A stretch of DNA of 6,587 nucleotides from JBCBST01 sp039819115 (lineage in GTDB: Bacteria; Bacteroidota; Rhodothermia; Balneolales; Balneolaceae): positions 1 to 6,587 of the forward strand of contig JBCBST010000157.1 of assembly GCA_039819115.1 (NCBI GenBank), in the 5' to 3' direction. The position numbers were made by a program, and so were the translations under genes. The notes below the pieces were generated by a model, which was not told where the DNA came from, did not search any database, and worked only from the letters and a program-made list of their open reading frames with translations. This document shows positions 1 through 6,587 of this stretch, in pieces; the stretch's first letter is position 1; the number at the start of each line of letters is the position of its first letter.

Positions 1-217
1 GCCTGGTTCTGCAGCTGCTCATGGCTTCTGTGACAACGTGATTTCAGCTCACCTGGACTGCAATGGCGACTCAGGATCAGTGGGTAGTGGTACAGCCATC
101 CAAAAAGGTGTTATTGACACGGGAATGATGTTTACCAGGGAAAAACAAGTCCTGCACTCTCCCCACCAGCCCTGAACCGTTCTGCTCCGACAGCCGCGGC
201 CTCCACTCAGCCGACCC
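1..217. other. Unassigned segment downstream of recB; no recognisable gene, recD absent
   Basis: This stretch should carry the end of recB and the start of recD, but neither is found in any minus-strand frame. The frame continuing past the RecB stop is open to a TGA at 77-79. A second minus frame is open to a TGA at 49-51. On the plus strand a frame is open from the left edge to a TGA at 173-175 (57 codons, beginning PGSAAAHGFC). None resembles a family I know, and open frames of this size can occur by chance. Composition is uneven: 1-150 is about 49% GC. Positions 151-230 are 70% GC with 43 C against 13 G on the plus strand, quite unlike the adjacent recB sequence. I see no tRNA, terminator with a T tract, transposase fragment or terminal inverted repeat. 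It may be foreign DNA joined to recB, either in the genome or by assembly error. Confidence 0.6.
163..170 (-). other. Octamer identical to E. coli Chi (GCTGGTGG)
   Basis: The minus strand reads GCTGGTGG here, the sequence recognised by E. coli RecBCD; I noticed no other copy in the window. Chi sequences differ between bacterial groups and the host's Chi is unknown. The site also lies in the segment that may not belong to this genome, so it is most likely a coincidence. The identity of the bases is certain; a function is not claimed. Confidence 0.15.
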
Positions 218-3200
218 TCACCCCTGACCCGGAATCCGTTTGTTCAGATAACGATGAAGAGCCACCGTGTACACATGGTATTGTACATCAAAATGATGGT
301 GTTGCATAGCCTGGTTCAATGCGTCTGCGCTATAATCTTCCTGACCATCTCCTAAATGATTGGTCTTATAATCCGCGATGTAATACTTCCCCTTATGACA
401 AAAAATAAGATCGATAAATCCCTTCATGAATCCATTCACACGACCTCTGTCGCCCATTCTTTGATGTCCTAACAGAGCTGATAGTTCATCAATTTCTAAT
501 TCCGTAATCGGAAAATAGAACTCCATTTCTTTTACGGTATCGTTTTTTTCCAGATCAATTAAAGCCGGGAGGCCTGCCCCCAGTGAATGCCTCCAGGTAT
601 CAATCACCCACTGTTGCAGGATGTTGCCCCATTTTTCTTCAATGACGTAGGTACGGAGTTTTTCAGGTACAGCTATTCGTAGGCGGTGATAATCACCAAA
701 CGGGATCTCGTCTAAGAGTTCATGCAAAACGTTGCCTGTAGCAGCTCCCTTTGGAAATGTAAACCTGGACGGCTCTGCCTCTTCCGTTTCCGGATTGGTC
801 TCAATCAATGATAATGAACGATCAGAGAAATCGTTCTTGCTTCGGGTAATAGAACTATAGCTGTGCATACCAGGGCGGACAGCTGTTGGTTTGCGAGTAA
901 ATGTCCGGGGAGTAAACGCTTGGTCAGATACATCTATGGATCGATTCAGTTTTGAAACCGTAGGTAATTCTTCTGAACGGATACGAATGTGCGTATTTGT
1001 ATCAAGATTGCTCAAATCCAATGGTATGGATGATTTAGAACCCGGCTCTTTCAGCATATCATGCATAGATTGAGAACCATTAAGCAATACACCTAACGCG
1101 CTTGGCCCCGATAACTCCGTAGTCGGAGTAAGCACAAAGCAGGCCGATTCAGCACGGGTAAGAGCTACATACGCCAGGCGAATACTCTCTGAGAGATCGT
1201 CCCTCATGGACAAGTACTCAAAATCCGCTCTTTGATCGTGTATTCTCAAATAGTCTACACAAAATCCGCCATCAGCATGAAAACGGATAGATTCATTCGA
1301 TCTTGGCTTTTGAAATGGTTCCCAGAGAAACGGACAAAATACGATGGGGAATTCAAGACCTTTACTGTAATGCTGGGTCAGTATGCGAACACCCTGACGG
1401 TCTGATTCTAAGCGAATAACTTCATCATCTGATGTGATCAACTCACCATTTCGCTTTCGCTGAAACCAGTGCAACAAAGCATCCGGACCAAGCAGTTTTT
1501 CGTGTTCTGCCTGATGGAGCTGCTCAATAAGGTGATCCAGATTGGTAATGATCCGTTCGGAATGCGCTCTTTCCACAATATGTGAAGAGAGCTGAAATAC
1601 TTCTCTGAGGTATTGTATCGCAGAATGTATACCGTTTTCCATCCAGGTAGTGTATGCCTGAAGAGCATAACCGGTAACTTTAGCCCACCTGGATTCTGTG
1701 TTCACCAATTCCTCAAAGGAGTGCTGGGTGTATCCAAACCAAGGAAGAACAAGGGCAAGTCGCAAGGCCTGAACATCTGAAGGATGAGCGATGGCATACA
1801 GTATGGTGAATAGAAAATGGGCCTCACCCGTATCAAAAACAGAATCTTTACCGCGAATTACTGCATTAACGCCCCGACTGTTCAGCGCCTCACGCACCAA
1901 TTCGGCTTGTGCATGCTTTCGAACCAATACCGCGACGTGTCCCGGGGAAACCCGAGCCTCGTTTAACCGATAGGAATCGTTGCAAAGCTGTACAATGCGT
2001 TCTGCTGTTGTTTCCGCACACCATCGTTCGCCTTCACCTTTAGAATAGAGCGGATCTGACGGATGTATCCATTCCATTGGGGTTACCGTTGCCTGGTTAC
2101 AGGTTAACATAACATCCATTTTCGATGGATTTCGAGGATGCAGAGCGGGCCTGTATTCAATTTCAGGAATAAAAAAAGGATTGGGATGAATCGAAAAGAT
2201 GTGATTTACTGCATCCAGGAGGTGCTCATTCGTCCTGTAGTTGGCATTAAGTGTATACCGCTGCTGTTCCGGAGCATCTGACCTAGCCGCAAGATAAGCC
2301 TGTATATCGGCACCCCGAAAGCTATAGATCGCTTGTTTTGGATCTCCAATCATGAAAAGACCCGTTCCCTGACGGCCGGAATACAACCTGTTGATGATGC
2401 CATATTGAAGCGGATCGGTGTCCTGGAATTCATCGACCAGTGCAAAAGGATATGCTTCCGCAATGGTATCGGAAAGAAGTGGTGTGTTCTCGGGCGCAGT
2501 TATCCCCAGGTTGGTTCTGAACAACAGATCGGAATAGGTGAGCACATTAGATGTGGCTTTGGATCTTTCGAATATCTCTTTAGCCTGTTCAGTCCAAGCC
2601 AGTCTTAACTGATAGGTAACCTGTGGTACAGACTGGTACAATTGAACCACCTCGTCAACCCTAGCAGTTGTGGAAAACTCCGGTATGACTTCTCCTTTCT
2701 TTACGGCGTTACACATGGCGCTTCCCAATAGCTCTAGTTTATCCTGAAGAATAAATCCTATCTTTTTTTCTTCAATGGCTTGTATGGCTGCTTTAACCTT
2801 AGCTACAGCCGATACATTGTAGATATTTCTTTTTAAAGCCCCGGATTCCACACAGGTTAGTATCGTTTCTTTTTCTTTCTCCAGACTTGTTCTCAAGCGA
2901 TCCAGGGCCTGTTCGATATCGGCTGCCATACGTTCAACATGAATATGCGGAATCTCAGGTACAATGTGCATAGAGCGCTGCTCAATGATCGCGGCAAGCA
3001 TATTTCTGGCTTTTTCAGGGGTATACTGGTACTCCGTGAGCAATTGTATCTGTATTCGATACCGCTCTTCATTGACCGATTTTTTCAGCCAGTCTTTCCA
3101 TACCGCATCAATACTCTCCTGGAGCACCTCGGACGGATCGGGAAGCACCCGAAAGTCGGAAGAGACGCCAAAAGCAAAGCTGTGTGTTTTTAGTAAGCGT

Positions 3201-3559
3201 TGGCAAAATCCGTGAATAGTGAAAATAGAAGCTTCATCAAACGACTGAATACATTTTTTCAGGTGATCTTTATGGGTATGTCCCCATTTATTGATCAGCG
3301 AATGGATAAATGGATCGCTACTCTCCCCTGCCTGGAATGCCTCCAGCGTATCCATCAGCCTTGATCGTATTCTCGTTTTCAATTCTGAGGTGGCTGCTTC
3401 GGTAAATGTGATTACGAGCACGGAGGATGGCAGTAATCCTTTCTCAAGAATCGCTCTCACATACAGTGACGTAATCGTATATGTTTTCCCTGTACCGGCC
3501 CCTGCTTCTACCAGACTAATTCCATCAAGCGGACATACGAAAGGATCGAGGGGTTTCAT
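218..3559 (-). CDS. recB: RecB helicase-nuclease subunit, C-terminus apparently truncated
   Basis: RecB is the 3'-5' motor and the only nuclease of RecBCD. Numbering here is from an upstream ATG at 3565. Helicase motifs: Walker A EAGAGTGKT at 20-28 (K27), Ia ITFTEAATSELKTRI at 52-66, Ib FTIHGFCQRLL at 115-125, II VDEFQDTDP with D378/E379, III GDPKQAIYSFRGAD at 407-420, IV NANYRT with R444, V about 726-745 (SKGLEFP), VI AYVALTRA with R804. A polar linker (about 835-935, containing SYSSI) leads to the nuclease domain: H948 in GNVLHELL, D1052 in GFIDL, D1065 and K1067 in ADYKTN, and Q1095/Y1099 in QYHVY. These correspond to E. coli H956, D1067, D1080 and K1082, with the same 13-residue spacing between the two Asp. 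The active enzyme is thus predicted intact, but the protein ends at ALHRYLNKRIPGQG, where homologues normally run on to an FGG..YLF.RG segment. I prefer the ATG at 3557-3559: it overlaps the recC stop as ATGA and has GAGGA six bases upstream; the ATG at 3565 would add only two residues. recD, the usual next gene, is missing. Confidence 0.95.
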   Translation of the reverse strand: MKPLDPFVCPLDGISLVEAGAGTGKTYTITSLYVRAILEKGLLPSSVLVITFTEAATSELKTRIRSRLMDTLEAFQAGESSDPFIHSLINKWGHTHKDHLKKCIQSFDEASIFTIHGFCQRLLKTHSFAFGVSSDFRVLPDPSEVLQESIDAVWKDWLKKSVNEERYRIQIQLLTEYQYTPEKARNMLAAIIEQRSMHIVPEIPHIHVERMAADIEQALDRLRTSLEKEKETILTCVESGALKRNIYNVSAVAKVKAAIQAIEEKKIGFILQDKLELLGSAMCNAVKKGEVIPEFSTTARVDEVVQLYQSVPQVTYQLRLAWTEQAKEIFERSKATSNVLTYSDLLFRTNLGITAPENTPLLSDTIAEAYPFALVDEFQDTDPLQYGIINRLYSGRQGTGLFMIGDPKQAIYSFRGADIQAYLAARSDAPEQQRYTLNANYRTNEHLLDAVNHIFSIHPNPFFIPEIEYRPALHPRNPSKMDVMLTCNQATVTPMEWIHPSDPLYSKGEGERWCAETTAERIVQLCNDSYRLNEARVSPGHVAVLVRKHAQAELVREALNSRGVNAVIRGKDSVFDTGEAHFLFTILYAIAHPSDVQALRLALVLPWFGYTQHSFEELVNTESRWAKVTGYALQAYTTWMENGIHSAIQYLREVFQLSSHIVERAHSERIITNLDHLIEQLHQAEHEKLLGPDALLHWFQRKRNGELITSDDEVIRLESDRQGVRILTQHYSKGLEFPIVFCPFLWEPFQKPRSNESIRFHADGGFCVDYLRIHDQRADFEYLSMRDDLSESIRLAYVALTRAESACFVLTPTTELSGPSALGVLLNGSQSMHDMLKEPGSKSSIPLDLSNLDTNTHIRIRSEELPTVSKLNRSIDVSDQAFTPRTFTRKPTAVRPGMHSYSSITRSKNDFSDRSLSLIETNPETEEAEPSRFTFPKGAATGNVLHELLDEIPFGDYHRLRIAVPEKLRTYVIEEKWGNILQQWVIDTWRHSLGAGLPALIDLEKNDTVKEMEFYFPITELEIDELSALLGHQRMGDRGRVNGFMKGFIDLIFCHKGKYYIADYKTNHLGDGQEDYSADALNQAMQHHHFDVQYHVYTVALHRYLNKRIPGQG

Positions 3560-6555
3560 ACCCATTCCTCGCTTTTATTTTCTAATAACGGAGTCCAAAA
3601 CTCTGTAGATATCTCCCTGAATGATGGGTGCTGAACCCCAATACCAAAAGATGTGGCAAGGATGGTAAAAAGGTCTGTTTTGGTCACGGAAAATGATGAA
3701 CTCTGCCGGGTACCAACCTCTCCTTTTGTGTATGCCTTACCCTTTATTTCGGCCTCAGCAAGTGCCATAGATTCGGTGTGATCAAGTGATAACCAGGCTT
3801 TACGCTGGTGTGCATCTATAAACCATTTCAGTATGTCATTAACATGTACATCCGGTTCATCAGGAAGATTCAGTGTTGTTTTCTTTGCCCGTTTACTCCC
3901 CTTTTTTCCTGATCCACTCACATTCTCCAGTGAGTACAATACGGTTTGATTCACACCCCGTGTTGAAGCCAGAAGTAATAAAACCCAGGCTTGCACCATA
4001 TGCTCAGGTTTTAACCTTCCGGGTTGGATAACCATCCGCTTTGATTCAATCACGCCGTAAATGGGGCCCTTGCATAAGAGAGTTCCTAGCGGGATATCAA
4101 CGTCGACCTGCTCCACTTGATCAAATTCATGGAAAAGAGCGTGCAAGGGCTCGATGGATTTGGCTACTTCCGCAAGGTAATGCTCTCCAACAAACCCGGT
4201 AGGCAGTATACCCGAAAGGGCAAACTTTCGGGCCAGTTCAGCCCTGAGTTCATCATCAGCTGAATGTGCATCCAACAGATTGGCCGATAGCCGGTATCGG
4301 TTCAATGCATGTAGTTCAAATAACTCCCGGTCTTCCAAACGTAGCTGATCATATCCTTCTGCTACATTAAAATGAGTATTGAGCATCCATTTAAAAGGTT
4401 GGACAAAAAAACGGGCAAGTTCGTCAGGAGTAATTAACTCCGGTAGCTCCAGGGAATATACGTCATCAAAAAAGCCGGGAACTTCTTCTGGTAAATGAGC
4501 AATACGTGATGAAAGTGAAGCTCTGTGTGTATCAAATGAAAAGAATTCGTCGGATGTAAAATACGCCGGGTTCAGACCGGTTCTTGGGTGTTTGTGTTCA
4601 ATGAGTCGGAATTGGCCATCCTGCTTATTCCACTTCAATTCATCGATCAGTACCGACGGAAGGGATTCATCATCAGAATACAGGTTTTGACCAATGTAGC
4701 TAATGTGTAGCTGAGTATCGGTGTGCATAAGAAGTTCGGAAAACCATAATCGATCATCTGCCTGTTGAATCCGGTCTCCCGGAAGTGGATTTCTGGATAT
4801 TAAATCGAATGAAGGACGATCGGGTTTTCTTGGAAATGTTTCCTCATTAAAGCCGAGCAGAAAAACGGCTTTATATGGCAACCCTCGTATAGGTATGTAG
4901 GTGCTAATCGTAATACCACGATTCATCCCAAACGAAGATGCTCCTTTTTGAGTAAGCCATGGATCCATCCATTTCCACGCCGTTTCAAAAGTGATATTTT
5001 GCTCCAAGTGGGACGATACAGCCTGTAATCGTTCGATTACCCTGTATAGCTCCTGGGTTTTGGCATGATCAGTGTCTCCGATAAAATGAAGTGCGATGTT
5101 CCGAATCCAATCCACCCATTCTGAAAACGAGCGTTTTCTATCCAAAAACTGAATGTTGTCCCGAATGGATCGAATAAAACTACTTAGCCTGCCGAGTACA
5201 ACTAACTGATCGTTATTCGAAATGTTTACATCGGGAAAGGCATCCCAAACCACCGTATCGCTTACATCGAGCGCATACCCGAAGTACAGGTTTTTAAGTA
5301 ATTGATAAAAGCTGCTCACGTTCCACTCATCCGGCTCTACCCCTCTTCGGGTTTGAAACTTCATCATCCACTGGCTGATGAGTTCAATTTCGACCGTGCT
5401 TATCCCAAATGAACTTCCTACAAACGGTATCCGAAGAATATCCATACAATCGTTTGCCTTATGCTCGGATGTCAGGAAATGTATCACATGCTTCAATGCA
5501 TCCATCACCGTGGAATCCTTCCATCCAAACAGAAAAACATCATCTTTTAACTCTTTGGGTGGTGCGGACAGATAGGGTGCGTATGTGTCAATATCAGGAA
5601 CAAGAATCAACAGATCTGTGGGCTCGCACTGGCGATCGTCTTCCAACATACCAAGACACTGATCCCAGAGTACTTCTACCTCACGTTTTATGCTATGGCA
5701 GGAATGCACATGTATTTCAGGAGGAAACACAGAAGCTCTATGCTGTGTATCATCCAGAATCGTATAAGCATGAGGTATCCCCGCTAACACCTTATTGAGA
5801 TCTTTTTGGGGAGCACGCCAGTCGACAGCCAGAGGAGCGGATACAGAAGTGGTAGACCAATCGTCGAATATGAAAACATCCAGAATACCCGATAATGCTT
5901 CTATCAACCGGATGAAGGACCCGCTGAAGGTCGATAAACCAAACACAAACAACCGTTTGGGGAGATGAGGAATTAAGGCTTGGAGTACGTCGGGCTGTAG
6001 CAGTGTTGAAAAAGCATCAGATCGTGCTGGTTGACCATTAAAATGATGATTCAGTAATTCCCATAAGGATTGCTGCCACCTTTCTTCGGGAAATGGAGTA
6101 TTTCTTTTTCCTTGTTTCCATTGTTTCAGCCAGTGAGGTCTGAAGAATTGGTACTGGTCGAACACATCGGCTACAGAGCGCGCCAGTGGCAGTACGTCCA
6201 TCTCACTAATTTCCGCTCGGTTAATGCCCGTTATGCGGGTACACCAATCCGAATTCGTTGTCAGAATATCGAAGATCTGAAGCTCCATGGCGTCACGGTC
6301 GGAAGGCAGACGCTTGGGCAACTCAGGGTGGATAAAGCGATATAACTTCCACGTTAACTCGTCGGGAAAAGAAAAGGTTACATTAGCCGATACGCCATGA
6401 ATAGTGGCCAGTTGGGTATGAATCCATTGTTTGATTTCCCTGTTCTGGACAATCATCCATTCCGGATTCAGCGGGTTTAGCGTGACTTCAGCTAAACAAT
6501 CGGCAAGTTGTTGAACAAGTTGGTATTTATCGTGTGCTGAAAATCGGTAAAGCAT
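3556..6555 (-). CDS. recC: RecC subunit of the RecBCD helicase-nuclease (exodeoxyribonuclease V gamma chain)
   Basis: Encodes a 999-residue RecC, the scaffold and Chi-scanning subunit of RecBCD, a cytoplasmic complex that processes double-strand DNA ends. The N-terminus is typical of the family: an opening MLYRFS, then a block at residues 34-64 (MIVQNREIKQW, then GVSANVTFSFP). Further signatures are LPKRLFVFGLS near 200, HSCHS at 284-288 followed by REVEVLW at 291-297, LLILVPDID near 316-324, and the RecC hallmark at about 555-623 (PIRGLPYKAVFLLGFNEETFPR, GDR..QADDR, LHISYIGQ). A C-terminal RecB-like nuclease fold starts near 706 (TPDELARFFVQPF) and includes ILPTGFVGE near 781-789. No Walker A is visible and I see no catalytic D..DxK set, as expected for the inactive helicase and nuclease folds of RecC. 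It is shorter than E. coli RecC (1122 residues) but looks complete. An in-frame stop at 6565-6567 and no other start between fix the ATG at 6555. GGGAG lies only one base before it, too close for a good ribosome binding site. Its stop overlaps recB. Confidence 0.96.
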   Translation of the reverse strand: MLYRFSAHDKYQLVQQLADCLAEVTLNPLNPEWMIVQNREIKQWIHTQLATIHGVSANVTFSFPDELTWKLYRFIHPELPKRLPSDRDAMELQIFDILTTNSDWCTRITGINRAEISEMDVLPLARSVADVFDQYQFFRPHWLKQWKQGKRNTPFPEERWQQSLWELLNHHFNGQPARSDAFSTLLQPDVLQALIPHLPKRLFVFGLSTFSGSFIRLIEALSGILDVFIFDDWSTTSVSAPLAVDWRAPQKDLNKVLAGIPHAYTILDDTQHRASVFPPEIHVHSCHSIKREVEVLWDQCLGMLEDDRQCEPTDLLILVPDIDTYAPYLSAPPKELKDDVFLFGWKDSTVMDALKHVIHFLTSEHKANDCMDILRIPFVGSSFGISTVEIELISQWMMKFQTRRGVEPDEWNVSSFYQLLKNLYFGYALDVSDTVVWDAFPDVNISNNDQLVVLGRLSSFIRSIRDNIQFLDRKRSFSEWVDWIRNIALHFIGDTDHAKTQELYRVIERLQAVSSHLEQNITFETAWKWMDPWLTQKGASSFGMNRGITISTYIPIRGLPYKAVFLLGFNEETFPRKPDRPSFDLISRNPLPGDRIQQADDRLWFSELLMHTDTQLHISYIGQNLYSDDESLPSVLIDELKWNKQDGQFRLIEHKHPRTGLNPAYFTSDEFFSFDTHRASLSSRIAHLPEEVPGFFDDVYSLELPELITPDELARFFVQPFKWMLNTHFNVAEGYDQLRLEDRELFELHALNRYRLSANLLDAHSADDELRAELARKFALSGILPTGFVGEHYLAEVAKSIEPLHALFHEFDQVEQVDVDIPLGTLLCKGPIYGVIESKRMVIQPGRLKPEHMVQAWVLLLLASTRGVNQTVLYSLENVSGSGKKGSKRAKKTTLNLPDEPDVHVNDILKWFIDAHQRKAWLSLDHTESMALAEAEIKGKAYTKGEVGTRQSSSFSVTKTDLFTILATSFGIGVQHPSFREISTEFWTPLLENKSEEWV
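3566..3570 (-). promoter_or_regulatory. Ribosome binding site deciding the recB start
   Basis: GAGGA on the minus strand lies inside the last codons of recC. It directly abuts the first possible recB ATG (3563-3565), which is too close, but sits six bases before the second ATG (3557-3559), an ideal distance. That second ATG overlaps the recC TGA in an ATGA arrangement, typical of termination-reinitiation coupling. The motif and spacing are seen directly; use of this start is inferred. Confidence 0.6.
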
Positions 6556-6570
6556 GCTCCCATTTTAGGT

Positions 6571-6578
6571 CAAGTATA
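6571..6578 (-). promoter_or_regulatory. Possible promoter element upstream of recC
   Basis: On the minus strand the octamer TATACTTG lies about 16 bases before the recC ATG. TATACT matches five of six bases of the TATAAT -10 box, and the full octamer also resembles the Bacteroidota-type TAnnTTTG -7 element with one mismatch. The matching upstream element (-35 or -33) would fall outside the window, so this is half a promoter at best. If used, the transcript leader would be only about 10 bases, which agrees with the absence of a well-spaced ribosome binding site. Confidence 0.25.
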
Positions 6579-6587
6579 CTAAACCCG

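Noticed and set aside
2..175. Plus-strand frame open from the left edge (57 codons) as the 3' end of a gene
   Set aside because: No family resemblance, no coding evidence, and an open run of this length is only mildly unlikely by chance; mentioned within the unassigned segment instead.
193..200. Palindrome GCCGCGGC after the recB stop as a terminator hairpin
   Set aside because: It is only eight bases with no loop and no T tract follows on the minus strand, so it does not make an intrinsic terminator.
205..232. G-rich run on the minus strand as a G-quadruplex
   Set aside because: Only three runs of three or more G occur close together; the fourth is about 50 bases away, so it is not a canonical quadruplex.
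1438..1668. Minus-strand open frame of 76 codons inside recB
   Set aside because: It is in a different frame from RecB, within continuous RecB helicase-domain coding sequence, so overlap by chance is the best explanation.
3291..3608. Plus-strand open frame of 105 codons spanning the recC/recB overlap
   Set aside because: It is antisense to the RecB Walker A region and the RecC end, with no recognisable product.
5409..5798. Plus-strand open frame of 129 codons opposite recC
   Set aside because: It lies wholly antisense to well-conserved recC sequence (including HSCHS and REVEVLW), and its translation resembles no known family; it is a shadow of the coding strand.
6492..6563. Short minus-strand frame starting at an ATG eight bases upstream of the recC start (23 codons)
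   Set aside because: It is out of frame, overlaps recC, lacks a ribosome binding site and shows no attenuator-like feature.

Overview
The window is almost entirely two large, convergently consistent genes on the minus strand: recC (about 6555 down to 3556) followed immediately by recB (about 3559 down to 218). Together they encode two of the three subunits of a RecBCD-type helicase-nuclease, the enzyme that resects double-strand DNA ends for RecA-dependent repair and degrades unprotected linear DNA. Both reading frames are uninterrupted. All superfamily-1 helicase motifs and the nuclease catalytic residues can be read in RecB, and the typical RecC signature blocks can be read in RecC. The two genes overlap by four bases (ATGA) and are evidently translationally coupled. 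No ptrA lies between them, unlike in E. coli.

The organism is a bacterium of moderate GC content. A -10/-7 type element before recC fits both the general TATAAT consensus and, loosely, the TAnnTTTG element of Bacteroidota and relatives. That hint and the general protein style make a marine FCB-group bacterium (for example a Balneolota-like lineage) plausible, but this is a guess; nothing in the window fixes the taxon.

The left end (about 1-230) is the unusual part. RecB stops about 20 residues after its last nuclease-domain motif, where family members usually continue for several tens of residues (including a conserved FGG...YLF.RG segment), and recD, expected next, is absent. At the same point the DNA changes sharply: positions 151-230 are 70% GC with a strong C-over-G skew on the plus strand, against 42% GC in the adjacent 231-310. 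Positions 1-217 hold no recognisable gene, RNA or mobile-element signature. The simplest readings are a chimeric or mis-assembled contig end, or a genuine rearrangement or insertion that cut recB and displaced recD. I see no previously undescribed system; the one thing worth checking is this junction.
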